NCBI RefSeq assembly: GCF_012273215.1
Contig: NZ_CP050965.1
Coordinates: 496,001 to 560,000, forward strand
DNA: 64,000 nucleotides
DNA from: Gemella haemolysans
GTDB lineage: Bacteria > Bacillota > Bacilli > Staphylococcales > Gemellaceae
Direction of reading: 5' to 3'
The notes below the pieces were generated by a model that searched no databases, was not told the DNA's origin, and saw only the letters and a list, made by a program, of their open reading frames with translations. Below, piece after piece: positions 1-8,668 of the stretch. The translations under genes were made by a program, and so were the position numbers. Position 1 is the first letter of the stretch. Each line of letters opens with the position of its first letter.

Positions 1-1
1 A

Positions 2-1558
2 ATGAGTGTTATAAATTCACGTACTGCCTTAGAATTAACAGAAGCAGGAAAATATGAACCTAAGCTTTTAAATGATGAAAAATTATTATTACATCAAGGA
101 AGTAGTTTGAATACAAATGATGTATTTAATAAAATTGTTAAAGAAAATCTTCCACAAAATATAAATTATGAAATACTAAATTCTACAGATTTTGGAGAAT
201 TGGGAGATGTCAATGCAAGGGTAAGAGTAACATATTCTGATGGTTCAAATGATATAGTTAATGTACCTATTAGAGTTTATACAGATTCTAAAGGCGAGCC
301 ACTAGTACAAGAAGAGAGTCCAGAGCTAGTAATAAGCGAAAAAGGCGAGCCACTAGTACAAGAGGAGAATCCAGAGCTAGTAATAAGCGAGAAGGGCGAA
401 CCATTAGTACAAGAGGAGAACCCAGAGCTAGTAATAAGTGAAAAAGGTGAATCGTTAGTTCAACCTGAGTTACCTGAATTTCATGCAGAAAAAGGCGAAC
501 CACTAGTGCAAGAAGAGAATCCAGAGCTAGTAATAAGTGAAAAAGGTGAACCACTGGTACAAGAAGAGAATCCAGAATTAGTGATAAGTGAGAAAGGTGA
601 GCCATTAGTGCAAGAGGAGAACCCAGAACTAGTGATAAGTGAAAAAGGTGAATCGTTAGTTCAACCTGAGTTACCTGAATATCATGAAGAAAAAGGCGAG
701 CCTCTAGTACGAGAGGAGAATCCTAAAGCCACTCTTGAATTACTAAAAAGTTCAAAACTTGGTGTGGAAGTCGAGTTGTTATCTAATATCAATAATATTT
801 CATTGAATGTTAAAAAAATTGAAAATAGCAGTCAAATAGAAAGGATTAGTAAAGAATTATCTGTAGAAAAAGATAAAATTAGGGTATTAGACTTAAAATT
901 ATCTAAAGATAATAACGAAGTCAAACTTAAGAATGATAGAATAGTTCGCATAGCTTTATTAGAAAATGAAAGTAGTGAGATAAAGATTTATCATGTTGAA
1001 AAAAATGGAAGTTTAACATTAATTCCATCAGAAGTTAAAAATGGAATAGTCCAGTTTAATATAAACCATTTTAGTTTATTCGCAATTGTTGATTTTAGTA
1101 AAACTGCACCAAGTGATGAAAAGGATAAATCAAAAGAAATTTCATTAGATGTTAAGAAAGAGACAAGCGCTACGAATAAAATAAATAAGCAAGAAAATAC
1201 AACTATAAATAGTAAAGACTTAAATTCCAAACCAAAAGAAATTTCATTAGATGCTAAGAAAGAGATGAGCACTACAAATAAAATAAATGAACAAGAAAAT
1301 ATAACTACATTTAGTAAATACTTAAATTCTAAACCAAAAGAAGTAACACAGGTTGTTGAGGAAAAATATATTGTAAGAAATAACCGAGAAAACTCTAGAA
1401 GTAATTTTAAAGTTTATAAACTTGAATCTTCGAATAATAATTTCAAACAAAGTTCTATACTTCCAAAAACTGGTGAAAATTCTTCAAACACAATTCCTAT
1501 TGCAACTGGGTTAGGTTTAATTATAGGAGTTCTAGGTATTAGAAAATACAACAGATAA
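2..1558 (+). CDS. LPXTG-anchored surface protein, C-terminal part (5' end outside window)
   Basis: Cell-wall-anchored protein. Residues about 40-93 look like the tail of a Rib/alpha-like domain (YSDGSND..VNVPIRV). Residues 97-240 are nine tandem 16-17-residue units of the KGEPLVQEENPELVISE type, and residues 377-444 carry a second, 34-residue duplication. The C-terminus has the sortase signal LPKTGE (residues 487-492), a hydrophobic stretch and the basic tail RKYNR. The repeats are acidic and Pro/Glu-rich, as in wall-spanning stalks. No ribosome binding site can be seen before the ATG at base 2, and a Rib domain begins mid-fold, so this is almost certainly the 3' part of a longer gene. The class A sortase at 37813-38448 is the likely anchoring enzyme. 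Adhesin function is an inference. Confidence 0.85.
   Translation: MSVINSRTALELTEAGKYEPKLLNDEKLLLHQGSSLNTNDVFNKIVKENLPQNINYEILNSTDFGELGDVNARVRVTYSDGSNDIVNVPIRVYTDSKGEPLVQEESPELVISEKGEPLVQEENPELVISEKGEPLVQEENPELVISEKGESLVQPELPEFHAEKGEPLVQEENPELVISEKGEPLVQEENPELVISEKGEPLVQEENPELVISEKGESLVQPELPEYHEEKGEPLVREENPKATLELLKSSKLGVEVELLSNINNISLNVKKIENSSQIERISKELSVEKDKIRVLDLKLSKDNNEVKLKNDRIVRIALLENESSEIKIYHVEKNGSLTLIPSEVKNGIVQFNINHFSLFAIVDFSKTAPSDEKDKSKEISLDVKKETSATNKINKQENTTINSKDLNSKPKEISLDAKKEMSTTNKINEQENITTFSKYLNSKPKEVTQVVEEKYIVRNNRENSRSNFKVYKLESSNNNFKQSSILPKTGENSSNTIPIATGLGLIIGVLGIRKYNR
290..724 (+). repeat. Tandem 48/51-bp coding repeats in a higher-order AAAB AAAB A pattern
   Basis: Nine units each begin with AAAGGCGAG- or AAAGGTGAA-like bases. 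Three 17-residue A units (KGEPLVQEENPELVISE) are followed by a 16-residue B unit (KGESLVQPELPE...), the whole 201-bp block is repeated once, and a ninth partial A unit follows. The units differ mainly by synonymous changes. Confidence 0.9.
1131..1334 (+). repeat. Two tandem 102-bp coding repeats near the wall anchor
   Basis: The 34-residue unit starting KEISLD is present twice with period 102 bp, and a third copy breaks off after KPKE. It lies between the stalk repeats and the LPXTG signal, a Lys/Asn/Ser-rich region expected to cross the wall. Confidence 0.8.
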
Positions 1559-1563
1559 AAAAT

Positions 1564-1601
1564 AAAAATCAAACTGGTAAAAAATATCAGTTTGATTTTT
1601 T
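1564..1601. terminator. Bidirectional intrinsic terminator between the LPXTG gene and luxS
   Basis: The stem AAATCAAACTG / CAGTTTGATTT has T-runs on both sides and lies between two convergent genes, so it probably serves both. Confidence 0.85.
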
Positions 1602-1609
1602 ATTTTAAA

Positions 1610-2080
1610 TTATTTACTAAAAACGTTTTTCCATTCTGAACGTTTTTCTAAGAATTTTTTAGCTTCCATTTGAGCACCTTCTAAAGAGTGAGATGTAGCC
1701 CAACCACATTGTACTTCATTACATGCTGGTACTTCAGTAGCAACAAGAACATCTTCTAGTGTTTTTGCTAGAGCTTCTTCAACTTCTTCATAGCTATCAT
1801 TGTTAATTACTGATAAGTAGAATCCTGTTTGGCATCCCATAGGTCCGAAATCTAATACATTATCAAGGTGATTTCTGATTAATTCAGCGATTAAATGTTC
1901 TAAAGAGTGAAGGTTTGGCATTTCTAGATGTTCCTTGTTTGGTTGACAGAATCTAATGTCATATTTATAAATTTTGTCTCCATTATCTCCAGAATAAACC
2001 CCAACTAACCTAATATAAGGTGCAACAACTTTAGTGTGATCTAGGTTGAAACTTTCAACATTCATTATCTTCTCAGTCAT
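1610..2080 (-). CDS. luxS: S-ribosylhomocysteine lyase LuxS
   Basis: Cleaves S-ribosylhomocysteine to homocysteine and DPD, the precursor of autoinducer-2, in the activated methyl cycle. At 156 residues it has the family length. The zinc site HxxEH is at His58-Glu61-His62 (HSLEH), the third ligand is Cys125 (QCGWATSHS), and the catalytic Cys83 lies in GCQTGF. The start ATG follows a GGAG 7 bases upstream. It is a single gene, convergent with the surface protein. The partner nucleosidase (mtnN/pfs) is not in this window. Identification is secure from motifs; an actual AI-2 signalling role is not shown by the sequence. Confidence 0.97.
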   Translation of the reverse strand: MTEKIMNVESFNLDHTKVVAPYIRLVGVYSGDNGDKIYKYDIRFCQPNKEHLEMPNLHSLEHLIAELIRNHLDNVLDFGPMGCQTGFYLSVINNDSYEEVEEALAKTLEDVLVATEVPACNEVQCGWATSHSLEGAQMEAKKFLEKRSEWKNVFSK

Positions 2081-2156
2081 CTATGCTTCTCCATTTCTTT
2101 AATTTTATTAGCAGTTATAATTATACTATATTTTTGATGAATATAAAATTAATAAG

Positions 2157-2199
2157 AAATGGAGAGACTCAAAAATAGTGATTTTAAGTCCCTCCATTT
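2157..2199 (-). terminator. Terminator of the guaD-permease operon
   Basis: The stem AAATGGAG / CTCCATTT encloses an inner GACTC...GTC pairing. It lies 6 bases beyond the permease stop. The inner sequence (gagactcaaaaat..tgattt) resembles the nested hairpins found at 14332, 45533 and 48266. Confidence 0.7.
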
Positions 2200-2204
2200 A
2201 AGAA

Positions 2205-3518
2205 TTATTTTTCTAAAGGAATAAGTTTATTCATAATAATCGCTACAATTGCACCAACAGCAATAGGAGAACCTATTAGATATTGTAATAATTGTGGAGC
2301 GCTAGCTTTTAATTCTGCTGGAATGAATAATAATCCAATTGTAAACATTAATGGTACTCCGATAATGTATAATTCTCTTTCAGAGAAGTCTAAATTTTTA
2401 ACCACTCTGAATCCGTTTAGTAAGATGATGATACAAACTACAGAGAATACACCACCGATAACTGCAGAAGGGATTGAATTAATAATTGCAGAAAGTTTAC
2501 CTAAGAATGATAGTCCGATAAACCAGAAAGAAGCCATAACGAATACTTTTCTACTAGCAACCCCAGTAATAGAAATAATACCAGCATTAGTTGAGTATCC
2601 AGTAACAGGAGTTGCACCAACTAAAGCAGCTGCTAAACATCCGATTCCTTCTCCGATTACACCTTTGTTAACTTGAGTATCGCTTAAAGGTTCGTTAATA
2701 ACTGAACTTACCGCATACCAGGTTCCTGTTGTTTCAGCTAAGAGTACCATGTAGATAATAATCATTGTTATAATAGCAGAGATTTCAAAATGTATATTGT
2801 AATCTAAGAATAATAGTTTCGGCATTGAGAAGAAGCTAGCATCCTTAATTCCTTGAGTATTAAAACCACCCATTAAATATGCAGAAAATGTACCGATAGC
2901 TAAGGCGATAATTACTGAAGAAATTTGGAAAATTCTTTTGAATTTATCGACATAATTTCCAAATGTAGAAAATAGTATTAATGAAGCTGCTGTTATAAAT
3001 GCTAATAATACATTTTGTTTCATAGTAAGACCGTTACCTTCAATGTAGATATTACTTACAAATGCTGAAGGAAGTAAAGTTAATCCTACGATCATAATTA
3101 TTGTTCCACTAACGATAGAAGGTATGTAATTTTTTACTATATATTTATAAATACCAGAATATCCAAGTAAGATAACTAAAATCGCACCAACAATACTAGC
3201 TCCTAAAACAGTACCAAGGTTTTTAGTCCCCATATAGATACCAATAATAGCACCTAGGGGAATAAATGATGGACCTTGACATACAGGTAGTTTTAAATAG
3301 AATAAAACTTGAATTAATGAGGCAATCCCAGCTCCTAAGAAAGTAGACTGAATTAAACCAGTAGCATCACCAGGTGATAATGCAATAGCTGTTGCTAATA
3401 TAAAAGGCGGTACATAAACGTCCATAGCTAAGACGTGTTGTAAACCTAAAATTAGGGATTGTGAAAATGGAATATTTTCTTCAACTCCTATTGTTAAATG
3501 ATTTTTATTTTTTGACAT
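2205..3518 (-). CDS. NCS2-family purine (guanine/xanthine-type) permease
   Basis: Nucleobase:cation symporter of the NCS2/NAT family with 12 or more membrane segments over 437 residues. The QH pair after TM1 (Gln27-His28), a conserved Glu262 (LLAETTGT) and the NAT signature at residues 308-318 (YSTNAGIISIT) can be seen. The family takes up uracil, xanthine, uric acid or guanine. Substrate is inferred from context: it lies 38 bases downstream of guanine deaminase on the same strand, which points to guanine or xanthine rather than uracil. Likely co-transcribed from the guaD promoter, which carries possible PurR boxes. Exact substrate not provable from sequence. Confidence 0.85.
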   Translation of the reverse strand: MSKNKNHLTIGVEENIPFSQSLILGLQHVLAMDVYVPPFILATAIALSPGDATGLIQSTFLGAGIASLIQVLFYLKLPVCQGPSFIPLGAIIGIYMGTKNLGTVLGASIVGAILVILLGYSGIYKYIVKNYIPSIVSGTIIMIVGLTLLPSAFVSNIYIEGNGLTMKQNVLLAFITAASLILFSTFGNYVDKFKRIFQISSVIIALAIGTFSAYLMGGFNTQGIKDASFFSMPKLLFLDYNIHFEISAIITMIIIYMVLLAETTGTWYAVSSVINEPLSDTQVNKGVIGEGIGCLAAALVGATPVTGYSTNAGIISITGVASRKVFVMASFWFIGLSFLGKLSAIINSIPSAVIGGVFSVVCIIILLNGFRVVKNLDFSERELYIIGVPLMFTIGLLFIPAELKASAPQLLQYLIGSPIAVGAIVAIIMNKLIPLEK

Positions 3519-3556
3519 AAAAACTTTTTTTTCTCCTTATGTTAAATTTAATTTTA

Positions 3557-4915
3557 CTATTTTTTAAGAATTTGTTTACCTTGAACCCAAACTTCACGGA
3601 TATTTTCTGAAGTAGAAAGATATAATATCTTTTGAAGAAGATGTTTATCTTCTTCATTATCTAAATAATTAGGAAGTTTATTGTTAGGTGTATTGATATC
3701 AATTACTTGGAAATCACAAATGTAACCTTCTTTAAAAAGACCAAGTGGTAATTTCAATGCTTCTCCTCCACCTGTAGTAGCAAGATAGAATGCTTCAAAT
3801 ACACTAACTTTCGAATCATGAGTACCGCGATTATTAGCATCTAGTTTATTATCGACTCCGTCATTTAGCATTCTACTAACCATGACTGTATGCTTTATAT
3901 TGTCATAAAGACTAGGGGAGAATCCACCAGAAATATCAGTACCTAAGCAGATATTTAAGCCTTCTTTTTTTAGTTTATTAACAGGTAACACTGCATTGGC
4001 GAAATAAGAATTTGAGATAGGACAATGGCAAACTGATGATTTTCTATGATTAAAGATCTTTACGTCATCAGAATTAACAAAGTTGCCGTGAGCCATTATT
4101 GATTTGTCAGTTAATAGACCAAAATGATCTAAAACTTCGGTATCTCTTTTTCCAAAACGTTCGAAAACAAAATTGTGTTCCCAATCACTTTCACTACAAT
4201 GACTTTGAATATAGCAATCATATTTTTTTGCTAATTTTCCTAACTCTAAAAGAGCATCGTCTGTGCAACTTGGAACAAAACGAGGAGTAATTACTGGATA
4301 TACACCTTGAGGAACATCTTTTGAAAGATTATACACATCATTAATAATCTTCTCAGTATTTTCAATAGCTTCTTTTGTACTATTATCACGGTAAAAGTCA
4401 GGATTCATATTTTTATCATCCATAACGACTTTTCCTACAAAGCCTCTTTGACCTAAATTAGCACAAATTTTCGCTAATTCCAAAGTAGCTTCATTATGAA
4501 TAGTTCCAAAATACATTGCTGAAGTAGTGCCATTTGCTAATAATGTTTTAACTAAATCGGTATACACTTCTCTAGCATAATTGATATCTTTATATTTAGA
4601 TTCTAAAGGAAACGTGAAATTATGTAACCAATAACTTAATTCATCATCTAATGCGAGACCAGCTTGTGGCCATTGAGGTGCATGGATGTGCAAATCGATA
4701 AAACCAGGTAAAAGAACTTTATCTTTAAAATCAAAAAAGTTACTTTCATGTGAGTATTGATTTAATATTTGTTGATAGTTTTCATCTTCTTGTTTAACAA
4801 TTTTAGAAATGATTCCATTATCTGTAATAAATATTATCGCCTGTTTTAAAAACTCGATTTCTCCGTATTTAGGACTATGGAAAAGAGAGGCTTTGATTAT
4901 TTTTTTGTTATTCAT
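3557..4915 (-). CDS. guaD: Guanine deaminase
   Basis: Deaminates guanine to xanthine; amidohydrolase superfamily, 452 residues. The metal-binding HxH is at His76/His78 in PGFIDLHIHAPQ, the family form of guanine deaminases. Further ligands are His239 (IQSHCSES), His276 (MAHGNF) and Asp327 (LGTDISGG). It is the first gene of a two-gene operon with the NCS2 permease, so imported guanine would enter the xanthine/GMP salvage route. It has a textbook promoter 31 bases upstream and an inverted pair of PurBox-like sequences further up. Confidence 0.93.
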   Translation of the reverse strand: MNNKKIIKASLFHSPKYGEIEFLKQAIIFITDNGIISKIVKQEDENYQQILNQYSHESNFFDFKDKVLLPGFIDLHIHAPQWPQAGLALDDELSYWLHNFTFPLESKYKDINYAREVYTDLVKTLLANGTTSAMYFGTIHNEATLELAKICANLGQRGFVGKVVMDDKNMNPDFYRDNSTKEAIENTEKIINDVYNLSKDVPQGVYPVITPRFVPSCTDDALLELGKLAKKYDCYIQSHCSESDWEHNFVFERFGKRDTEVLDHFGLLTDKSIMAHGNFVNSDDVKIFNHRKSSVCHCPISNSYFANAVLPVNKLKKEGLNICLGTDISGGFSPSLYDNIKHTVMVSRMLNDGVDNKLDANNRGTHDSKVSVFEAFYLATTGGGEALKLPLGLFKEGYICDFQVIDINTPNNKLPNYLDNEEDKHLLQKILYLSTSENIREVWVQGKQILKK

Positions 4916-4945
4916 AATATTAATTTCTCCTAAAGAATTTTTATA

Positions 4946-4974
4946 AATATAACACAGAAAACGAACGTTGTCAA
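4946..4974 (-). promoter_or_regulatory. guaD promoter with a CGAAC box inside the spacer
   Basis: Read on the minus strand: TTGACA, 17 bases, TATATT. The spacer contains ACGTTCGTTTTC, whose complement GAAAACGAACGTT matches 10 of 13 positions of the Bacillus PurBox AWWWCCGAACWWT. Confidence 0.8.
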
Positions 4975-5007
4975 TAAAAAAATATAATATACTAAAATTA
5001 ATTTAAA

Positions 5008-5053
5008 ATAAACGAACTATTAATTGCTGGATTAAAGTATAAAGTTCGTAAAA
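5008..5053. promoter_or_regulatory. Inverted pair of PurBox-like sequences upstream of guaD
   Basis: ATAAACGAACTAT (5008-5020, plus strand) matches 12 of 13 positions of AWWWCCGAACWWT. A facing copy on the minus strand (5041-5053, TTTTACGAACTTT) matches 11 of 13. The CGAAC cores are 26 bases apart, about one helical turn more than the roughly 16 bases described for Bacillus PurR sites. Binding is inference. Confidence 0.45.
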
Positions 5054-5085
5054 AAACGACGAAGAGCGTTTTCTTCGTCGTTTTA
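5050..5085 (-). terminator. glyA terminator
   Basis: The stem AACGACGAAG / CTTCGTCGTT is followed, on the minus strand, by a run of seven T. It lies 20 bases past the glyA stop. Confidence 0.88.
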
Positions 5086-5105
5086 AAAATTATTATATCA
5101 TATTG

Positions 5106-6323
5106 TTATCTAAATTCTTTTCTTTCTTTAGAAACTAATGCAGTTACTCTTTCTTGAGCTTTTTCCAAATAGCTTTCTCCATTTTTTAGTAAATCACAAA
5201 TGATATTTGTAATTTCAACAAAATCTTCTTCTACGTATCCTTTAGTAGTCATTGCTGCAGCACCTAGACGTAAACCACTAGTTTTCATCGGAGGTAATGT
5301 ATCAAATGGAATACCATTTTTATTACATGTAATGTGTGCTTTACTTAATAAATCACTTGCATCATGACCAGTTACATTATAAGTAGAATATGTATCAACT
5401 AGACACAGGTGGTTATCACTACCATTTGAAACTACCGGAATATTGTTAGCTTTAAATGCTTCAACCATAGCCTTCATATTTTTAACTACTTGTTGTTGAT
5501 ATACTTTGAATTCAGGTTTAAGAGCTTCTCCAAAACAAATTGCTTTTGCAGCAACAACGTGTTCTAATGGGCCACCTTGAGCTCCTGGGAAAATCATTTT
5601 ATTTATTTTTACTGCGATTTCCTCGTTATTAGTAAGGATGATTCCTCCACGTGGACCTCTTAGTGTTTTGTGTGTAGTAGATGTAACTACATCAGCATAA
5701 GGCACTGGATTAGGATGTAATCCAGCAGCAACAAGACCGGCGATGTGAGCCATATCAACTAATAAATAAGCACCAACCTCATCAGCGATTTCTCTAAATT
5801 TTGCAAAGTTAATAATACGAGAGTATGCACTTGAACCAGCAATAATCATTTTAGGCTTATGTTCTTTTGCGATACGTAGTACTTCATCATAATCTATTAA
5901 GTGAGTGTCTTTAGTTACACCATATGAAACAGCGTTGAATAATTTTCCAGAGAAGTTTACTTTACTACCATGAGTCAAGTGTCCACCAGCATCCATACTC
6001 ATTCCTAAAACAGTATCTCCTGGTGTCAGTAGAGATAGATATACAGCAATATTTGCACTTGATCCTGAGTGTGCTTGAACATTCACGAATTTAGCATCGT
6101 AAAGTTCTTTAAGTCTCTCAATTGCAAGTGTTTCGATTTCATCAACAATCTCACAACCATCGTAATATCTTTTTCCAGGATATCCTTCAGCATATTTGTT
6201 TGTTAAAATACTCCCAGTAGCTTTTAGTATATCTTTAGAAACAAAGTTTTCACTAGCAATAAGCTCAATATTAGTATCTTGTCTATGTTGTTCTTTTTCA
6301 ATTAATTCAAAAATTTTATCCAT
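5106..6323 (-). CDS. glyA: Serine hydroxymethyltransferase
   Basis: PLP enzyme interconverting serine and glycine while charging tetrahydrofolate with a one-carbon unit for purine, dTMP and methionine synthesis. 405 residues, the usual bacterial length. The PLP lysine is Lys219 in [14 protein letters not shown]; the GKRYYDGCE and [12 protein letters not shown] blocks are intact. It is monocistronic with its own terminator. In Bacillus glyA belongs to the PurR regulon; here a sequence with 12 of 13 PurBox matches lies about 250 bases upstream (6573-6585). Confidence 0.97.
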   Translation of the reverse strand: MDKIFELIEKEQHRQDTNIELIASENFVSKDILKATGSILTNKYAEGYPGKRYYDGCEIVDEIETLAIERLKELYDAKFVNVQAHSGSSANIAVYLSLLTPGDTVLGMSMDAGGHLTHGSKVNFSGKLFNAVSYGVTKDTHLIDYDEVLRIAKEHKPKMIIAGSSAYSRIINFAKFREIADEVGAYLLVDMAHIAGLVAAGLHPNPVPYADVVTSTTHKTLRGPRGGIILTNNEEIAVKINKMIFPGAQGGPLEHVVAAKAICFGEALKPEFKVYQQQVVKNMKAMVEAFKANNIPVVSNGSDNHLCLVDTYSTYNVTGHDASDLLSKAHITCNKNGIPFDTLPPMKTSGLRLGAAAMTTKGYVEEDFVEITNIICDLLKNGESYLEKAQERVTALVSKERKEFR

Positions 6324-6572
6324 AATGATTCTCCTTGTTTTATATTTTTTTAGAATAACTGAGATTTATAATTTTATAAATATAAACTTATAAATAAATG
6401 TATGTTTATTAGAAACTATGTTAACTAAAAAATAGTTCTAGTTTTTAAAAATAAATATTTATAAATTAGTTGTTATTCTTTGTCTTATAATAATAGCATA
6501 GTATCAAAAATAAATAAACTAGAAAATGGAAAAAATAGTCAAAATTATTAAAAAATTTAATTGATGATGTAA

Positions 6573-6585
6573 AAATGCGAACATT
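6573..6585 (+). promoter_or_regulatory. Single PurBox-like sequence between glyA and prs
   Basis: AAATGCGAACATT matches AWWWCCGAACWWT at 12 of 13 positions (G for the first C). No facing partner box is visible within 40 bases, so support for PurR binding is weaker than at guaD. Confidence 0.3.
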
Positions 6586-6775
6586 ATATGTAAAATAAGT
6601 AAAAAAATTAAAATCACTAGTACAGATTGTGAATTATTTGAAAGATTGAAAGGGGATATGAATAAAATATATAATAGTATAGTTCTATAGAAAGAGGAAC
6701 ATATGTAAATAGTAAAAAATTTAGTGAATTTTAATTGGTCTATACTTGATAACAGTAGAAATTATCAAATATTTA

Positions 6776-6784
6776 TGCTATAAT
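6776..6784 (+). promoter_or_regulatory. prs extended -10 promoter element
   Basis: TGCTATAAT, a consensus extended -10, about 60 bases upstream of the prs ATG. No good -35 lies 17 bases above it. Confidence 0.55.
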
Positions 6785-6842
6785 AATTAACGGAATACAT
6801 CTGTATTACTATCGAACCAAATTTTAAGGAGAAAAGTTTAAT

Positions 6843-7793
6843 ATGCTTGTAGATAAACCATTAAAGCTGTTTTCATTAAATGCTAACATTCCATTAGCAA
6901 AACAAGTAGCGAAGTCACTAGGAGTAGAATTAAGTAAATGTAGTGTAAAAAAATTCAGTGACGGAGAGGTTTCAATTAATATAGAGGAAAGTGTACGTGG
7001 TAGTGAAGTTTTTGTACTACAATCAACTAGTGGTCCTGTAAATGACAATTTAATGACTTTATTAATTATGATAGATGCACTTAAACGTGCGTCAGTGGAC
7101 ACTATTAACGTTGTAATCCCTTATTATGGATATGCACGTCAAGACAGAAAAGCAAGAAGTCGTGAACCAATCACAGCAAAATTAGTAGCTAACTTATTAG
7201 AAGTAGCTGGGGCAGATCGTGTAATTGCATTAGATCTTCACGCACTTCAAATTCAAGGATTCTTTGATATTCCAGTTGATCACCTTATGTGTGTACCAAT
7301 TATTGCGAAATATTTCAAAGAAAAACTTCCAGATATGGAAGAGGTTGTTGTCGTATCACCAGACCACGGTGGTGTAACTCGTGCTAGAAAATTAGCAGAT
7401 GCATTAAATACGCCAATTGCAATTATCGATAAGAGAAGACCAAAACCAAATGTTGCTGAAGTTATGAATATCGTAGGTAACATTGAAGGGAAAACTTGTA
7501 TCCTAATAGATGATATTATTGATACAGCAGGAACAATTACTTTAGGTGCTCAAGCACTTAAAGATAGAGGAGCAAAAGAAGTTTATGCAAGTTGCTCACA
7601 TGCTGTACTTAGTGGACAAGCATTAGATAGAATTGAAAATTCTCCAATTAAAGAACTAGTATATGCTAACACAATTGATATACCAGAAGAGAAAAAATTA
7701 GATAAAATGGTACCGTTATGTGTAGGTGATTTAATTGCTAAAGCAATTTACAAAATCCACAATAACGAACCTGTAAGTGTTCTTTTTGAATAA
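6843..7793 (+). CDS. prs: Ribose-phosphate pyrophosphokinase (PRPP synthetase)
   Basis: Makes PRPP from ribose-5-phosphate and ATP, feeding purine, pyrimidine, NAD, His and Trp synthesis. 316 residues, as in Bacillus Prs. Visible are the catalytic-loop region ([17 protein letters not shown], 94-110), the divalent-cation site ([13 protein letters not shown], 129-141) and the PRPP-binding loop [11 protein letters not shown] (221-231). The RBS AAGGAG sits about 10 bases before the ATG. It is followed by pth and mfd, the Bacillus/Staphylococcus order, but without ctc/rplY between prs and pth. Confidence 0.97.
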   Translation: MLVDKPLKLFSLNANIPLAKQVAKSLGVELSKCSVKKFSDGEVSINIEESVRGSEVFVLQSTSGPVNDNLMTLLIMIDALKRASVDTINVVIPYYGYARQDRKARSREPITAKLVANLLEVAGADRVIALDLHALQIQGFFDIPVDHLMCVPIIAKYFKEKLPDMEEVVVVSPDHGGVTRARKLADALNTPIAIIDKRRPKPNVAEVMNIVGNIEGKTCILIDDIIDTAGTITLGAQALKDRGAKEVYASCSHAVLSGQALDRIENSPIKELVYANTIDIPEEKKLDKMVPLCVGDLIAKAIYKIHNNEPVSVLFE

Positions 7794-7810
7794 TAATTAA
7801 TTAAATTAAT

Positions 7811-7847
7811 CTTTAAAGAAGGCAGCGGTGTCCGTTGCCTTCTTTAA
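7811..7847 (+). terminator. Strong hairpin after prs
   Basis: TTAAAGAAGGCAGCGG pairs with CCGTTGCCTTCTTTAA around a short loop. The T-tract after the stem is poor, so some read-through into pth is likely. Confidence 0.6.
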
Positions 7848-7889
7848 GTCGTATATTCGATAGTAAAAAAAGTAAAGTGAGGATAATTT

Positions 7890-8447
7890 ATGAAATTAAT
7901 AGTTGGATTAGGAAATCCAGGTAAACAATATGAAAATACAAGACATAATATCGGATTTATGGTACTTGATGAACTAGCTAAATCTTGGAATGTAAGTTTT
8001 GATAAAACAAAATTTAACGCTGAATATGCTATAGCATATCACAATGGAATTAAATATTTATTAGTAAAGCCAACAACTTATATGAATCTTTCAGGAGAAG
8101 CGGTAGGTAAGTTTTACGATTATTTTGAAATCGATATTGAAGATATATTAATAATTTATGACGATTTAGATACAAAAACTGCAAACTTTAAATTAAAAGC
8201 TAAGGGAAGTAGTGGAGGCCATAATGGTATTAAGAGTATTATAAGCCACTTAGGAACAGAGAAATTCAATAGATTGAAAATTGGAATAGATAGACCAACA
8301 CCGCCGATGAAGGTAGTTGATTATGTCTTAGGAAGATTCTCAAAAGACGAAATGAGTGAAATTGAAAAAATTTATTCTAAGAGTGTAAACTGTATTGAAG
8401 ATTTCTCAAAAATGAGTTTCGTAGATTTAATGAATAAATATAATTAA
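7890..8447 (+). CDS. pth: Peptidyl-tRNA hydrolase
   Basis: Releases peptides from peptidyl-tRNA dropped by ribosomes. 185 residues, standard length. The GLGNPG motif (6-11), the catalytic His19 in NTRHNIGFM, the PTTYMNLSG block and the SSGGHNGIKSI block are all present. The start has GTGAGGA 6 bases upstream. No promoter is evident in the 40 bases before it, so it probably shares prs transcripts that pass the hairpin at 7811. Confidence 0.97.
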   Translation: MKLIVGLGNPGKQYENTRHNIGFMVLDELAKSWNVSFDKTKFNAEYAIAYHNGIKYLLVKPTTYMNLSGEAVGKFYDYFEIDIEDILIIYDDLDTKTANFKLKAKGSSGGHNGIKSIISHLGTEKFNRLKIGIDRPTPPMKVVDYVLGRFSKDEMSEIEKIYSKSVNCIEDFSKMSFVDLMNKYN

Positions 8448-8455
8448 AAATAATC

Positions 8456-8644
8456 GCAGCAAAAGGTACCGTCCCAGAAGCACTATGTTTCAAAAAGTTT
8501 ATATGTGAATTTATAGACGAAGTGGACTATAGATATCTAAATATTCTTCAAAAAAGTATGTTGGATAACTAATAACCTAAGTGGAGTCTCAATAAAATCG
8601 ATTTTTCTGAAATCGTGATTTTTGAATCACTCCCATTTTGCTGC
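8456..8644 (+). repeat. Intergenic repeat element, divergent copy A, bounded by 9-bp inverted repeats
   Basis: GCAGCAAAA (8456-8464) and TTTTGCTGC (8636-8644) bound the segment. The inner part (from about 8491) keeps the order seen in the copies at 14332 and 45437: ATATGTGAA, ATAGACG.AGTGG, GATATCTAAAT, then AAATCGATTTTTCTGAAATCGTGATTTTTGAATCACTCCC. It is much more diverged than the other two copies. It fills the pth-mfd gap. Confidence 0.65.
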
Positions 8645-8668
8645 TATTTGTTGTAGAAAGGAGCGTAT

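Larger units (their letters stand above)
6324..6842. other. 519-base AT-rich gap between divergent glyA and prs
   Basis: No convincing gene. It holds the control regions of both genes: a possible minus-strand extended -10 (TGCTATTAT near 6490), a PurBox-like AAATGCGAACATT at 6573-6585, and the prs -10 at 6779. Short reading frames here lack Shine-Dalgarno sequences and recognisable content. Confidence 0.6.

Noticed and set aside
288-605. 105-codon reading frame on the minus strand across the surface-protein repeats
   Set aside because: It is the antisense shadow of the tandem repeats, itself repetitive, with no RBS.
2323-2676. 117-codon plus-strand frame inside the permease gene
   Set aside because: Shadow of the permease in another frame; no RBS and no recognisable family.
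6811-6820. PurBox at ATCGAACCAA before prs
   Set aside because: Only 9 of 13 positions match and it lies next to the RBS.
8456-8644. Insertion sequence in the pth-mfd gap
   Set aside because: No transposase reading frame and too short; treated as a non-coding repeat element.
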